This document shows, one piece after another, positions 27,566-38,427 of a stretch of 64,000 nt of DNA. The stretch's first letter is position 1. The number at the start of each line of letters is the position of its first letter. The notes beneath the pieces are model-generated. The model did not search any database. It worked only from the letters and a program-made list of their open reading frames with translations, and was not told the DNA's origin. Position numbers and translations under genes: made by a program. The DNA is from Alcaligenaceae bacterium (lineage in GTDB: Bacteria; Pseudomonadota; Gammaproteobacteria; Burkholderiales; Burkholderiaceae_B). Location: assembly GCA_013416395.1 (NCBI GenBank), contig JACCEP010000001.1, positions 124,001-188,000 of the forward strand, in the 5' to 3' direction.

Positions 27566-30500
27566 CTACCCGAGCACGCTGGCCAGTGTACGGCGCACGT
27601 CTTCTTCGTCGCGGCCGCTACGCTGCACGTAGTCAGCCAGCTGGTCTGCCCCGATCTGCCCCACATTAAAGTACTTGGAATCAGGGTGGCTAAGGTAAAA
27701 CCCGCTGACACTGGACGCCGGGTACATGGCAAAGCTGTCAGTCAGCTGCATGCCGATTTCTTCGGCATCGAGCACCCTGAACATATCCTTTTTTACCACG
27801 TGTTCCGGGCATGCCGGGTAGCCAGGCGCCGGCCGTATGCCTTGGTACTTTTCGGCGACAATCTCTTCATTGGTTAACGACTCATCCGGCACATACCCCC
27901 ACAGATCGCGCCGCACACGCGCGTGCAGGGTTTCAGCAAAGCCCTCGGCCAGCCTGTCGCCGATGGACTTGAGCATAATGCTGGAGTAATCATCCATATC
28001 ATCAAGAAAAGCCTTGTCGTGTTTCTCGATGCCGATACCTCCGGTCACCGCAAACATACCAATGTAATCGGCCACGCCGCTGTCCTTGGGTGCAATAAAG
28101 TCAGCCAGGCACTTGTTATCTACGCCTTCGCGTTTGCCCGTTTGCTGGCGTACGTTGCGCCATGTAAACAGCACGTCACTACGTGACTCGTCACTGTAAA
28201 CCTCGATGTCTTCGTCATTGACGGTGTTGGCCGGGTAAAACGCCACGACACCACTGGCAGTCAGCCAGCGCCCCTCAATGACTTTCTTGAGCATGGCCTT
28301 GCCTTCGGCAAACAGCTTGCGAGCCTCTTCGCCCACCACTTTGTCGTCCAGAATGGCCGGATACTGCCCGAACAGGCTCCAGGTCTGGAAAAACGGCGTC
28401 CAGTCCAGGAAATGCTCGATTTCGCGCAGGTCGTAGTTTTGAAATGTGCGTCGGCCCAGAAACTTGGGGCGCGGGGGCGTATAAGACGACCAGTCAATGA
28501 CCGGACGCGCCGCCCGAGCCTCGGCCAGCGGAAGTATAGGCGTTGACTTGCGATTGGCATGGCGCTTGCGCACCAGCTCATATTCTTGCGCCACACTGGC
28601 TACATATTCGTCGACCTGATCCGACATCAGGTTGGTGGCCACACCCACCGAACGGCTGGCATCGGGTACGTAGATAACCGGCCCATCATAGTTGGGCGCA
28701 ATTTTGACGGCGGTATGAACCCGACTGGTCGTGGCCCCTCCTACCAGCAACGGTATGTTGCGCTCCTTAAAATAAGGATCGCGCTGCATCTCTGACGCCA
28801 CATACGCCATTTCTTCGAGGCTGGGGGTAATCAGGCCAGACAACCCCACCATATTGCAGTTTTCTTCCTTGGCCTTGGCCAGAATTTCGGCGCAAGGCAC
28901 CATGACGCCCATGTTGACGACTTCATAGTTGTTGCACTCGAGCACCACGGACACAATATTTTTGCCAATGTCGTGTACGTCGCCCTTGACCGTGGCAATA
29001 ACGATTTTTCCCTTGGAGCGCACATCGCCCCCGGCGGCCTCGATCTGTCTTTTTTCTTCTTCGATAAAGGGAATGAGATGCGCCACGGCAAGCTTCATGA
29101 CCCGGGCTGACTTAACCACCTGGGGCAAGAACATTTTGCCGGCGCCAAACAGGTCACCCACAATATTCATGCCATCCATCAACGGGCCTTCAATCACCTG
29201 TATGGGTCGACCGCCGGCATCGGCGATCTTCTGACGCACTTCTTCAGTATCTTCGACAATAAAATTGGTAATGCCTAACACCAGCGCGTGCGAGAGCCGC
29301 TTTTCAACCGATTGCTCACGCCATGTCAGGTCTTCTTCTTTTTTGGCACCAGACCCCTTGACGCTTTCTGCGAGCTCGACCAGACGCTCAGTGGAGGTAA
29401 GCTCATCGGCCGGATCGGTTTTACCCAATGGTTCAGGACGGTCGAGCACAACGTCTTCGACCATATCCAGCAGTTTTTTATCGATATCCTGATACACCCC
29501 CAGCTGACCGGCATTGACAATGCCCATGGTCAGGCCTTTTTGGATGGCGTAATACAGAAACACGGTATGGATGGCTTCGCGCATGGCCTCGTTGCCGCGA
29601 AACGAGAAGCTGACGTTGGAAATGCCGCCCGATACACGGGCATGGGGAAGGTTTTCGGTGATCCAGCCCGTGGCCTCGATAAAGTCGACGGCATAGTGGT
29701 TGTGCTCGTCGATACCCGTCGCGATGGCGAAAACGTTAGGATCAAAAATAATGTCTTCAGGCGGAAAGTTAACCTCATCCACCAGCAGGCGGTAAGCCCG
29801 CTCGCAAATAAGTTTGCGCTTTTCAAGGTTGTCGGCCTGACCTTGTTCGTCAAAGGCCATAACCACAACGGCTGCGCCATACTTGCGACAAAGACGGGCA
29901 TGCTCAAGAAACAGCGCTTCGCCCTCTTTCATCGAGATTGAGTTGACCACCGCCTTGCCCTGAACCGTGCGCAGGCCCTGCTCGATCACCTCCCATTTGG
30001 AGCTATCGATCATAATGGGCACGCGAGAAATATCAGGCTCGGAAGCGATCATGTTCAGAAAACGGCGCATGCACTTGGCCGAGTCGAGCATGCCCTCGTC
30101 CATGTTTACGTCAATAATCTGGGCCCCGTTTTCTACTTGCTCACGCGCCACAGACAGCGCTTCCTCATAGAGATCTTCACGGATCAGGCGCAAAAATTTC
30201 TTGCTGCCGGTCACATTGGTACGCTCGCCCACGTTGATGAACAGACTGTCTGCGTCAATGTTGAGCGGCTCAAGCCCCGACAGCCTGGTTTTGATGGGCA
30301 CTTCAGGCACAATCCGCACCGGAAGCGATGCCACCTTGTCGAAGATGGCTTTTATGTGCTCTGGCGTTGTGCCACAGCATCCGCCCGCCATATTGACCAA
30401 ACCCGAATGCGCAAATTCTTCAAGCAATGACGAGGTGTCTTCAGGAGTTTCGTCAAAGCCGGTTTCTGCCATAGGGTTGGGCAAGCCGGCGTTGGGGTAG

Positions 30501-31339
30501 ACACAAATATACGTGTCGCAGATTTTGGACAGCTCAGCCACATAAGGCCGCATCAGTGCGGCACCCAGTGCGCAGTTCAGGCCTATGGTAATGGGGCGAG
30601 CATGGCGCATGGAGTTCCAGAAGGCCTCCACGGTCTGCCCCGAAAGAATACGGCCTGACGCGTCGGTAACCGTGCCTGAAATCATGACGGGCAAACGCAC
30701 ACCGCGCGTTTCGAACACCGTTTCAACCGCAAAAATGGCCGCCTTGGCATTAAGCGTGTCGAAAATGGTTTCAATCAGCACAACATCAATACCGCCATCA
30801 AGCAGGCCATTTAGTTGCTCGGTATAGGCATCGCGCAGCTGTTCAAAGGTGACATTGCGTGCGCCCGGGTCATTGACGTCAGGTGAAATAGAGGCCGTCT
30901 TGGGCTGAGGGCCCAAAGCGCCGACGACAAAACGCGGGCGTTCAGGGGTGCTGAAACGATCACAGGCTTCGCGTGCCAGCCGCGCCGACTGTATATTGAG
31001 CTCGTACGCCAGTTCTGGCAGGCCATAATCACCCTGGGCAATGGCGGTGGCGCCAAAGGTATTTGTGGTGATGGCGTCTGCGCCGGCCTCGAGATACTGG
31101 CGGTGGATGTCACTGATGATATCTGGCCGCACCAGCGACAGCAGTTCGTTGTTACCTTTGACGTCTTTGCTGTGCTCTGCAAAACGGCTGCCACGAAACT
31201 CCGCTTCGTTCAGCTTGCACTGCTGAATCATGGTGCCCATGGCACCGTCCAGGATCAGAATTCGCTCGGCCAAAAGGCGTGCAAAGTCGCGACCGTGGGT
31301 GTAAGCGGAGAGGGGATATGGCAAAGAAGGATAGGACAC
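27566..31339 (-). CDS. metH: Cobalamin-dependent methionine synthase MetH
   Basis: A full-length 1257-residue enzyme transferring a methyl group from methyltetrahydrofolate to homocysteine through cob(I)alamin. Domains in order are the homocysteine/zinc domain (zinc cysteines in [10 protein letters not shown] near residue 320), the pterin-binding domain, the B12 cap and Rossmann domain with D-x-H-x-x-G at 787-792 (lower axial H789), and the reactivation domain at the C-terminus. It is encoded back to back with a riboswitch-controlled B12 uptake locus, a functional pairing. No riboswitch or methionine-regulator site was recognised ahead of it. Confidence 0.96.
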   Translation of the reverse strand: MSYPSLPYPLSAYTHGRDFARLLAERILILDGAMGTMIQQCKLNEAEFRGSRFAEHSKDVKGNNELLSLVRPDIISDIHRQYLEAGADAITTNTFGATAIAQGDYGLPELAYELNIQSARLAREACDRFSTPERPRFVVGALGPQPKTASISPDVNDPGARNVTFEQLRDAYTEQLNGLLDGGIDVVLIETIFDTLNAKAAIFAVETVFETRGVRLPVMISGTVTDASGRILSGQTVEAFWNSMRHARPITIGLNCALGAALMRPYVAELSKICDTYICVYPNAGLPNPMAETGFDETPEDTSSLLEEFAHSGLVNMAGGCCGTTPEHIKAIFDKVASLPVRIVPEVPIKTRLSGLEPLNIDADSLFINVGERTNVTGSKKFLRLIREDLYEEALSVAREQVENGAQIIDVNMDEGMLDSAKCMRRFLNMIASEPDISRVPIMIDSSKWEVIEQGLRTVQGKAVVNSISMKEGEALFLEHARLCRKYGAAVVVMAFDEQGQADNLEKRKLICERAYRLLVDEVNFPPEDIIFDPNVFAIATGIDEHNHYAVDFIEATGWITENLPHARVSGGISNVSFSFRGNEAMREAIHTVFLYYAIQKGLTMGIVNAGQLGVYQDIDKKLLDMVEDVVLDRPEPLGKTDPADELTSTERLVELAESVKGSGAKKEEDLTWREQSVEKRLSHALVLGITNFIVEDTEEVRQKIADAGGRPIQVIEGPLMDGMNIVGDLFGAGKMFLPQVVKSARVMKLAVAHLIPFIEEEKRQIEAAGGDVRSKGKIVIATVKGDVHDIGKNIVSVVLECNNYEVVNMGVMVPCAEILAKAKEENCNMVGLSGLITPSLEEMAYVASEMQRDPYFKERNIPLLVGGATTSRVHTAVKIAPNYDGPVIYVPDASRSVGVATNLMSDQVDEYVASVAQEYELVRKRHANRKSTPILPLAEARAARPVIDWSSYTPPRPKFLGRRTFQNYDLREIEHFLDWTPFFQTWSLFGQYPAILDDKVVGEEARKLFAEGKAMLKKVIEGRWLTASGVVAFYPANTVNDEDIEVYSDESRSDVLFTWRNVRQQTGKREGVDNKCLADFIAPKDSGVADYIGMFAVTGGIGIEKHDKAFLDDMDDYSSIMLKSIGDRLAEGFAETLHARVRRDLWGYVPDESLTNEEIVAEKYQGIRPAPGYPACPEHVVKKDMFRVLDAEEIGMQLTDSFAMYPASSVSGFYLSHPDSKYFNVGQIGADQLADYVQRSGRDEEDVRRTLASVLG

Positions 31340-31650
31340 GGGATACCTGCTGAATGGACTAGGCTTTGGGGTGAAGCCCTCTATTGTATCGCCGCCCGCA
31401 CAATTCTTTAGTGTTCAAGAGTCTGGACTGCCTGCTGATCCGGCCAGCGGGCCGATCTGAATCTATTCTATGTGGCCGTTGCAGGCGGCCAGGCCAATAT
31501 GCTGGCCGGGTGCCCATGGCTAACCCAAAGAGCCAGAAAGCGCATGTCTGAAGGCATTCAAACCCCGTGACGGCATGCCGCGACACCGCCCCGGCCATGC
31601 GGGGAAAGCGCTTCGCCTCGCAAGGCCCCGTGTTAATATTTCGTCACGAA
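31340..31650. other. Gene-free divergent region between metH and the cobalamin riboswitch
   Basis: About 310 bases with no supportable gene. It must hold the metH promoter (minus) and the btuB promoter (plus). A CGGCCAG...CTGGCCG hairpin with a 9-base loop lies near 31486-31508 and has no T-tract. Short frames here look random. Confidence 0.5.
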
Positions 31651-31808
31651 AGAGGTGCTTGTCGCAGCCGCTCCCACGCCACACAGTTGGCCTGGAACGC
31701 TCTGAGCAAGGTAAACGGGAAACAGCGACGCTTAATTTATAACGCCAAACTGTGCTGCCCCCGCAACGGTAAGCATGCTTGCATGCCAGCCCGACACCGG
31801 CCTCGATC
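31651..31808 (+). promoter_or_regulatory. Cobalamin (adenosylcobalamin) riboswitch
   Basis: The conserved blocks occur in order: GAGGTGC near 31652, the GGTAAACGGGAAACAG segment near 31710, then GCTGCCCCCGCAACGGTAAGC at about 31755-31775 (the B12 core), and finally CCAGCCCGACACCGGCC (the closing element). It precedes btuB by about 118 bases. When B12 is abundant the element should lower expression of btuB and the BtuF-like gene. Boundaries are approximate. Confidence 0.9.
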
Positions 31809-31925
31809 ACCCCTTGGGTTCGTTTCACGCCATTCCCTTCTTGTAGCGGTCACTGTCACCGCCGCTGGCGCGTCACGATTTTTACGCTTTCGATGTGCGG
31901 GGACGCACGTCTTACCAGGTTCATC

Positions 31926-33776
31926 ATGCCTTTCATCATTAAACGGCACACACTCGCCGTACTGTCCTGTTTTGCCACCGCAAGCGTCTTTGCGCAGACC
32001 AACACCATCCCCAGTCTTGACAACATCGTGGTTACACCTGGCCGCATGATCCAGTCAGAGCAAGATGTTATTGGCGACATCACCGTAATCGATCACGAAA
32101 CACTGCAAAAAGCGGGCAGCGACAGCGTGGCCGACATACTGGGCCGCCAGCCTGGTGTGCAGTTTTCTTCACAAGGTGGCCCTCAGACCGTCACCAGCGT
32201 TTTTCTGCGCGGCACAGCGCCCCAGCAAACCCTGGTATTGCTTGACGGCATGCGTATTAATGGCAATGCAACCGGCAGTATTGCCTGGAACGCCATTGAC
32301 CCGGCCATGGTCGAGCGCATCGAGATTGTGCGTGGTGCGGCCAGCAGCCTGTATGGCTCCAACGCCCTGGGCGGGGTCATCAACATAATCACCAAAAAAG
32401 ACGGCGATCGTCCGCTGTCGGCCTGGGCCAACATAGGCATGGGTACCTACGACACATTCAAAACCAGCGCGGGTATTTCGGGCGCCGCTCAGGGCTGGGA
32501 TTACGCACTGGCCGCCAGCAAGGCACAAAGTGAGGGGTTTAATGCCACCAACCGGCACAATGCCTTTGGCTACAACGCTGACAAAGACGGCTACGACCAG
32601 CATGCACTTTCTGGCTCTCTGGGTTACCGATGGGCACCCGGCCAGCATATTGGCCTGACCGCCTACAACGGCTACATAAATGGCGACTACGACGCCGGCG
32701 AGTTCTCGAACCCGGCATACTCCCTGACGCGCCAGCAGGCCTATACGCTGACCAGCACCAATGAAATTACCTCATGGTGGCAAAGTGTGCTTCGTTATGG
32801 GTTTTCCAAAGACTATGGCGAAAGCCGCTACGGCCCTGATAGCGCCGCTTATGGCACGCTGCAGCGCAACTACGCGTGGCAGAACAATTTCGCGCTGGGC
32901 CAGAACCAGAAACTTGGCGTGATACTCGAACGCCTGGAAGAACGCCCACGCGCATCATCGTCGTATACCACCAATCGCCGCAACACCAACTCGGTCGGCC
33001 TTACTTATCGCGGTGATTTCGGCCCACACCATCTGCAGGCCAGCGTGCGCAATGACGACATTACCGGCTACGGTGACGAAACCACGGGCGGGCTTGGCTA
33101 TGACTTTGACCTTGCCCCCAACTGGACGATAGGCCTGGCCGGCAATACCGGCTTCCGGGCACCTACGTTTGCCGACATGTACTCGCCACTTAACTGGGGC
33201 TTTCAGGGCAACCCTGATCTTAAGCCCGAAAAGTCGCGCAATATCGAAGCCCACATTCAGTACGCAACCGACACCACCCGCATCGGGCTGGTCGCGTACC
33301 AGAACAAGATCCGCAACCTTATTGAGGGCTATGTCTGTGACCCCGTCACCTGGGACTGCACGGCCAAAAACGTTGACGATGCCACCATACGGGGTTTAAC
33401 GCTTACCGCTTCGCAGCAGTTTGGCGACACCACCCTGCGTGCAAGCGCCGACTTCATGAGGCCGCGCAACAACGGCACAGGCAAACAGCTGATCCGACGC
33501 GCCAAACAGGTGTACAACCTGAGCGCCGATCACCGCATCGGGGCCTTTAACGTGGGGGCTGAGTATCAGTTTATCGGCAAACGTTATGAAGACGTCGATA
33601 ACACCGTCAGCCTTGGCGGGTATGGGCTGTTCCACCTGACGGGTGCCTACGAGGTAAGTAAAAACGTCGCCGTACAGGTACGCTGGAACAACGTCTTCGA
33701 CAAGTATTACCAAAATGCCTACGGATACAACATGCCAGGTTCCAGCGTCTTCGTAAACTTCGCGCTGAAGATGTAG
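31926..33776 (+). CDS. btuB: TonB-dependent vitamin B12 receptor BtuB
   Basis: A 616-residue outer membrane receptor from the ATG at 31926 (signal peptide to about AQT). A TonB-box-like NIVVTPGR is followed by the plug domain (DILGRQPGV; FLRGTAPQQTLVLLDGMRIN; EIVRGAASSLYGSNALGGV) and a 22-strand barrel ending NFALKM with a terminal aromatic-type pattern. Longer frames start inside the riboswitch and are rejected. The riboswitch identifies the substrate as a cobamide. It is followed without a gap by the BtuF-like gene. Confidence 0.92.
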   Translation: MPFIIKRHTLAVLSCFATASVFAQTNTIPSLDNIVVTPGRMIQSEQDVIGDITVIDHETLQKAGSDSVADILGRQPGVQFSSQGGPQTVTSVFLRGTAPQQTLVLLDGMRINGNATGSIAWNAIDPAMVERIEIVRGAASSLYGSNALGGVINIITKKDGDRPLSAWANIGMGTYDTFKTSAGISGAAQGWDYALAASKAQSEGFNATNRHNAFGYNADKDGYDQHALSGSLGYRWAPGQHIGLTAYNGYINGDYDAGEFSNPAYSLTRQQAYTLTSTNEITSWWQSVLRYGFSKDYGESRYGPDSAAYGTLQRNYAWQNNFALGQNQKLGVILERLEERPRASSSYTTNRRNTNSVGLTYRGDFGPHHLQASVRNDDITGYGDETTGGLGYDFDLAPNWTIGLAGNTGFRAPTFADMYSPLNWGFQGNPDLKPEKSRNIEAHIQYATDTTRIGLVAYQNKIRNLIEGYVCDPVTWDCTAKNVDDATIRGLTLTASQQFGDTTLRASADFMRPRNNGTGKQLIRRAKQVYNLSADHRIGAFNVGAEYQFIGKRYEDVDNTVSLGGYGLFHLTGAYEVSKNVAVQVRWNNVFDKYYQNAYGYNMPGSSVFVNFALKM

Positions 33777-33780
33777 TGTG

Positions 33781-34785
33781 ATGAGGACCATTTTGCACGC
33801 GGCTTGGACAACGGCGTCACGCCTGACCTGCTGCGTGCTGGTGGTGGCCAGTTTCTCGGCCCAGGCACAGGTTCAGGCTCAAACTCTGGCTCAGACTCAG
33901 AGCCAGGGCCAGCTTCTTCGGCAAGAGGTCACGGCGGTTCGGGCACAACCCGCCGTTGCGACCGTCAGCAGCAGCATGCCTGGCGCCTCCGACACTTCCG
34001 CCGTCCCCGGCACCAGCACCACACCGCAGCGCGCTGTGGTGCTGGCACCTCATATTACTGAGCTCATGTACGCCGCCGGCGCAGGCCAGTATATTGTGGC
34101 CACCATAGACCGCAGCGATTTCCCCAGCCAGGCTCTGGCTATACCGCGGGTTGGCGACGGCATCAGCGTCAGCGCCGAGGCTGTTTTCGCCGCACGCCCC
34201 GACATTATCCTCGACTGGCGGCCTTCGGGCGCCTCCAGCACGCTCAAACCCCTGGCAGACCGCCAGGGTATTCCTATCGTCTATGTAGCGCCACGCAGCC
34301 TGGATGACATCTCCAACCAGGTCGAGCGTCTGGGCCGTCTGTTTGGCACGGAACACCACGCCAACGCCCGGGCGCAGGCGCTGCAGCAGCACATCGACAG
34401 TTTACGTAACCAGTACGGCCAGCGCAGGCCTCTGAGCGTTTTCATCCAGATCGGCGACCCGCCGTTGTTCACCATCGGCAGTGATCCCGTATTAAACGAT
34501 GCGTTAAAGGCTTGCGGGGGCAACAATATCTTCGCAGGCCTCACGACTGAAGCCGCACAAGTCAGCCGCGAAAGTGTGCTGCTGAAACAACCTGATGTCG
34601 TTATTACGCCCCAAACTGACACGCAACGCCTCCAGGCATTGCGCAGCCGTTGGGCGGGCTTGGGCCTGGGTGCTGCACGCGACGGCAAAGTCTATGCCAT
34701 CAATGCCGACCAGCTTTTCCGGCCGGGGCCACGCCTGATCGACGCCACCCAACGCCTGTGCACGTTGCTCGACGCGGCGCGCTAA
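33781..34785 (+). CDS. btuF: BtuF-like cobalamin-binding protein
   Basis: A 334-residue periplasmic binding protein with the BtuF/helical-backbone type fold: VVLAPHITELMYAAGAGQYIVAT, the family's ITEL motif, AARPDIILDW and PRSLDDISNQV. The signal peptide is followed by a strongly glutamine-rich, alanine/valine-glutamine repeat linker (about 20-50). It starts at ATG 33781, 5 bases after btuB; a GTG just before is possible. It should pass B12 to an inner-membrane transporter, but no btuC or btuD lies in the window. Its riboswitch is shared with btuB. Confidence 0.85.
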   Translation: MRTILHAAWTTASRLTCCVLVVASFSAQAQVQAQTLAQTQSQGQLLRQEVTAVRAQPAVATVSSSMPGASDTSAVPGTSTTPQRAVVLAPHITELMYAAGAGQYIVATIDRSDFPSQALAIPRVGDGISVSAEAVFAARPDIILDWRPSGASSTLKPLADRQGIPIVYVAPRSLDDISNQVERLGRLFGTEHHANARAQALQQHIDSLRNQYGQRRPLSVFIQIGDPPLFTIGSDPVLNDALKACGGNNIFAGLTTEAAQVSRESVLLKQPDVVITPQTDTQRLQALRSRWAGLGLGAARDGKVYAINADQLFRPGPRLIDATQRLCTLLDAAR

Positions 34786-34862
34786 TCAGGGGCAAGCCTG
34801 CGTCTGGACGGGGAAATGGATTATTCTTCCATGTTTGATCACACTGCATATTGCTGAGAGCC

Positions 34863-35690
34863 ATGATTCCCAACACGCTTACGATCGCCGGTGTAGACCC
34901 TTCAGGCGGGGCCGGTGTACTGGCCGACATCAAAGCCATGAGTGCCCTGGGCGCATATGGCACGGCCGTTATTGCCGCCCTTACCGCCCAGAACACGCTG
35001 GGTGTTACCGAAATTTCGCCTGTTCCCGCTGAATTTGTCACGCAACAGATCAACACCCTGTTTGCCGATGTGCGCATAGACGCCGTCAAAATCGGCATGT
35101 TGGGACAGCAGGCTGTCATACGGGCTGTTGCCGACGCCATGGCGCGTTGGCGGCCGGCCCACCTGGTGCTCGACCCCGTCATGGTCGCCAAAAGCGGCGA
35201 CCATCTGCTCGAACGGGCTGCGGTCAATGAGCTGCGAGAAAGCCTGATCCCCCAGGCAACCATGATTACACCCAACCTGCCTGAGGCGGGCGTGCTGCTT
35301 GGCACCTCCCCCGTCGACTCTTTGAAAGACATGCGACGTGCTGCAGAAAAACTGCGCCGGCTGCTCGCTGATGATGGCGATCGTTGGGTATTTTTGAAGG
35401 GCGGGCACCTGCCAGGCAATGATACGGTTGACGTGCTGCACAATGGTGACAAGCTTATCGAGCTGCCCGGCAGACGCATTGAAACCCGCAATACACACGG
35501 CACCGGCTGCACGCTATCGGCAGCACTTGCTGCGCTACTGCCCCGCTGCGCCAGTGTGCCTGAGGCCGCAGCGCAAGCCAAAGATTATCTGGTTAAAGCC
35601 ATTGCACGCTCAGGCGATCTATCGGTAGGCAGTGGTCACGGCCCGGTGCAACATTTTCACGCCTGGTGGCCTCAACCAGACCAAACTTGA
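34863..35690 (+). CDS. thiD: Hydroxymethylpyrimidine/phosphomethylpyrimidine kinase ThiD
   Basis: A 275-residue ribokinase-fold enzyme that phosphorylates hydroxymethylpyrimidine twice for thiamine synthesis. It begins MIPNTLTIAGVDPSGGAG and ends with the anion-hole motif GTGCTLSAALAALLP. The ATG at 34863 fits the family; the ATG at 34851 adds four residues. A short CTGAGAG precedes it but no full TPP riboswitch is present. Other thiamine genes are not in the window apart from the ThiE-like domain at 11577-12614. Confidence 0.93.
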   Translation: MIPNTLTIAGVDPSGGAGVLADIKAMSALGAYGTAVIAALTAQNTLGVTEISPVPAEFVTQQINTLFADVRIDAVKIGMLGQQAVIRAVADAMARWRPAHLVLDPVMVAKSGDHLLERAAVNELRESLIPQATMITPNLPEAGVLLGTSPVDSLKDMRRAAEKLRRLLADDGDRWVFLKGGHLPGNDTVDVLHNGDKLIELPGRRIETRNTHGTGCTLSAALAALLPRCASVPEAAAQAKDYLVKAIARSGDLSVGSGHGPVQHFHAWWPQPDQT

Positions 35691-35876
35691 TCCATCCCAA
35701 ACACGCTCACAAGCAATCAGGCTATATTTATTCGTCAACGCCCCTGAAACACGGGGCGTGCCGCGCACCATAGTCAAATAAGCTATAGTAGCTTTCGATG
35801 GGCGCAGCCGCGCCTGCAACAGGCACCACACGCCTTTGCACTAAAATTTCTATTCTTCTGTTTTTCTCAAGACACT

Positions 35877-36557
35877 ATGAACGTCACTGCCCTTTCAGAA
35901 ATCGAACAGGCCCGGTTCAACATGGTCGAGCAACAAATTCGTCCGTGGGATGTGCTCGATGAAGACGTGCTTCAGGCGCTCTTCCAGGTGCCGCGCGAGC
36001 GTTTTGTGCCGGCCCAGCTACAAGGGCTGGCATTTTCTGACGTCGAGCTGCCCTTGGTGATCAACTCGGTTGATACGCGCGAAACCATGCTCACACCCAA
36101 GCTCGAAGCCCGTCTTACGCAAGAGCTGCAGCTCAAACCCACTGATTGCGTGCTTGAGATCGGCACAGGTTCGGGCTATCAGGCTGCCCTGCTTGGGCAG
36201 CTTGCACAACAGGTAACCAGCATCGAAGTCGACAGCCGTCTTGCCGCGTTTGCGCAAGAAAACCTGCAGCGCAATCAGGTTGGCAATGTCAAAGTTGAGC
36301 TCGGTGATGCACACGAAGGCTGGGGCACCGCAGAGTTCGACGCCATTCTCGTCACCGGCTCTGTGCCTGTGTTGCCCGACGCGTTCAAGTACCAATTGTG
36401 CATTGGCGGGCGCCTGGTCGTCATTGTGGGTCAAAACCCCATCATGACAGCCTGTCGCATTACGCGCACCAGCGCAGCCAGTTTCGAAACCGAAAAGCTG
36501 TTCGATACGGTCATCAAGCCGCTTCGTGGCGTGGCGGTGTCACACTTCAAGTTTTAA
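35877..36557 (+). CDS. pcm: Protein-L-isoaspartate O-methyltransferase
   Basis: A 226-residue SAM-dependent methyltransferase. It begins with the family N-terminus (ARFNMVEQQIRPWDVLDEDV; PRERFVP), and motif I is VLEIGTGSGYQAALL. Pcm repairs isoaspartyl residues in aged proteins, though several betaproteobacterial relatives near tolC are annotated only by homology. It ends exactly where the TolC-type gene starts. Confidence 0.88.
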   Translation: MNVTALSEIEQARFNMVEQQIRPWDVLDEDVLQALFQVPRERFVPAQLQGLAFSDVELPLVINSVDTRETMLTPKLEARLTQELQLKPTDCVLEIGTGSGYQAALLGQLAQQVTSIEVDSRLAAFAQENLQRNQVGNVKVELGDAHEGWGTAEFDAILVTGSVPVLPDAFKYQLCIGGRLVVIVGQNPIMTACRITRTSAASFETEKLFDTVIKPLRGVAVSHFKF

Positions 36558-37895
36558 ATGAACCCCTGGGCTGCACGCACCGGGCTGGCCCTGCTGCTGT
36601 CAGCAGGCACATTGCCCCTCTGTCATGGCCAAGACCTTCTCGAGGTCTGGCAAATGGCCAAAGTGCGCGACCCCATCTATGCCGCCGCAGGCGCTGCCCG
36701 CCTGGCAGACCAAGAAGTTGTACCTCAGGCCCGCGCACGCCTGCTGCCTTATATTAGCGCCAGCACGGCAGCCCAGGCAGATGAAGCCCGCCGCACACGC
36801 GGCCTGCACAGACATCGTACCGAGCGCCGTGCCCTGTGGGCACTGACACTCACCCAGCCCATTATTGACCTGGGCGCATGGAATTCTCTGAAACAATCTG
36901 AGTACATCGCCAGCTCCGCTGATGTGGCTCAGGCTGGGGCCTACCAGGATTTAATCCTGCGCGTCACGCAAGCGTATTTTGATATCCTGGCGGCGCAAGA
37001 CACCCTGCGTGCGCTTATGGCTGAAAAGTCAGCCATCAAAACACAATTGCAGGCGGCCCAGCTCGGCTTTGAACTCGGCGGCGTCACCATTACTGACGCG
37101 CAAGAGGCTCAGGCGCGACTCGATCTTATTAACGCCCAAGAAATTCTGGCGCGCAATATACTGCAAGTCACCCAAGATCAGCTGGCGCGCATTATTGCCG
37201 AAAGACCACAACAGCTGGCCGAACTAGCGGCCAGTACCCAACTGCCCGCCCCCGAGCCCAATCGTCTCGAAAACTGGACGACGCAATCAGCACAGGCCAA
37301 CCTTGCAGTCGCCCGCGCCGAGCTCGCCACGCGCATTGTTGAAAAGCAAATCGACATTGCCAAAAGCAATCATTACCCCCGCCTGTCTTTGCAGGCCCAA
37401 ACAGGCAGCGCTTCAGACCAGGGCATTAATCCAGATCGCAGCGGCCCCCGATCACTCAACAGTTCGATAGGGCTGCAGTTATCCATCCCGATTTACGCTG
37501 GTGGAGAAATCTCTTCCACGGTACGAGAGCAAACCTCACGCCTGCAACAGGCGCGTTACGAACTCGAAGATGCACGCCGTGTGGCAGTCGCTTCGACACA
37601 GCGGTATTTTTCGGGTGTTACGTCAGGGCTGGCCCGGGTGGAGGCCTTGCAGGCAGCAGAAAAATCCAGCCTGGCCGCGCTACAGGCCAATCAGACCGGA
37701 TACGAATTGGGTGTGCGGGTAAACATAGACGTGCTCAATGCCCAGCAGCAACTGTATGAAACCCAGCGTAACCTTGCGCTGGCCCGCTACAACACGCTCA
37801 TGGACAGCCTGCGTCTGAAAGCGGCGAGCGGCATTTTGACTGACGCCGACATCGTGGCCATCAACCAACTGCTGACGCACGGCAGTAAACCGTAA
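36558..37895 (+). CDS. tolC: TolC-type outer membrane channel
   Basis: A 445-residue TolC protein with a signal peptide and two OEP repeats (the second with IGLQLSIPIYAGGEI and LDVLNAQQQLYETQRNLA-like coil turns). It lacks a lipobox, unlike the NodT channel at 12611. It is the general exit duct for efflux and type I secretion. It begins directly after the pcm stop codon, with no gap, suggesting coupled translation. Confidence 0.88.
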   Translation: MNPWAARTGLALLLSAGTLPLCHGQDLLEVWQMAKVRDPIYAAAGAARLADQEVVPQARARLLPYISASTAAQADEARRTRGLHRHRTERRALWALTLTQPIIDLGAWNSLKQSEYIASSADVAQAGAYQDLILRVTQAYFDILAAQDTLRALMAEKSAIKTQLQAAQLGFELGGVTITDAQEAQARLDLINAQEILARNILQVTQDQLARIIAERPQQLAELAASTQLPAPEPNRLENWTTQSAQANLAVARAELATRIVEKQIDIAKSNHYPRLSLQAQTGSASDQGINPDRSGPRSLNSSIGLQLSIPIYAGGEISSTVREQTSRLQQARYELEDARRVAVASTQRYFSGVTSGLARVEALQAAEKSSLAALQANQTGYELGVRVNIDVLNAQQQLYETQRNLALARYNTLMDSLRLKAASGILTDADIVAINQLLTHGSKP

Positions 37896-37920
37896 ACGCT
37901 ACAGCCCGCAAACCGCGCCC

Positions 37921-38406
37921 TCAACTGCCCCGTATTTTGCTTAATAGAGCCGTGGTGGATCGCTGGTGCCGAAACGGTATGGCTACTGCACGCCCCCCCC
38001 AGCTTTCAACGCTGGCCGTTTCAGGCAGCTCTGACATGATGTAGTCGCCACCTTTGACAATGACATCAGGCCTTAGCTGCTCAATAAGCGCCTGGGGCGT
38101 GTCTTCATCAAAAGACGTTACTAGCCCGACACTTTCAAGTGACGCCAGCAGCGCCGCCCTATCGGCCAGGGTGTTTAACGGCCTGTCGTCACCCTTGCCC
38201 AGGCGCCGCACCGAAGCGTCAGTATTGATCGCCACGATCAAGCTTGCACCCAACTGCGCCGCCTCATCAAGATAGGTGACATGGCCGCGATGCAGAATGT
38301 CGAACACACCATTGGTAAAGATAAGCGGTCGGGGCAAGCGACCGCTGCGTACCGCATCGATACACGCCTGACGCGACAAAATCTTGGATTCAAAACGTGC
38401 TGTCAT
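37921..38406 (-). CDS. rfaE2: D-glycero-beta-D-manno-heptose 1-phosphate adenylyltransferase
   Basis: A 161-residue nucleotidyltransferase equal to the C-terminal half of HldE, with the HxGH motif (39-42) in GVFDILHRGHVTYLDEA. It makes ADP-heptose for the LPS inner core. Being separate from the kinase domain (rfaE1) fits betaproteobacteria. It converges on tolC, leaving 25 bases. Confidence 0.9.
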   Translation of the reverse strand: MTARFESKILSRQACIDAVRSGRLPRPLIFTNGVFDILHRGHVTYLDEAAQLGASLIVAINTDASVRRLGKGDDRPLNTLADRAALLASLESVGLVTSFDEDTPQALIEQLRPDVIVKGGDYIMSELPETASVESWGGRAVAIPFRHQRSTTALLSKIRGS

Positions 38407-38427
38407 GGCAGGTTTGTGAGTGTATGT

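Noticed and set aside
34786-34862. Possible TPP riboswitch ahead of thiD
   Set aside because: Only a short CTGAGAG is present; the gap of 77 bases is too small and lacks the other conserved arms.
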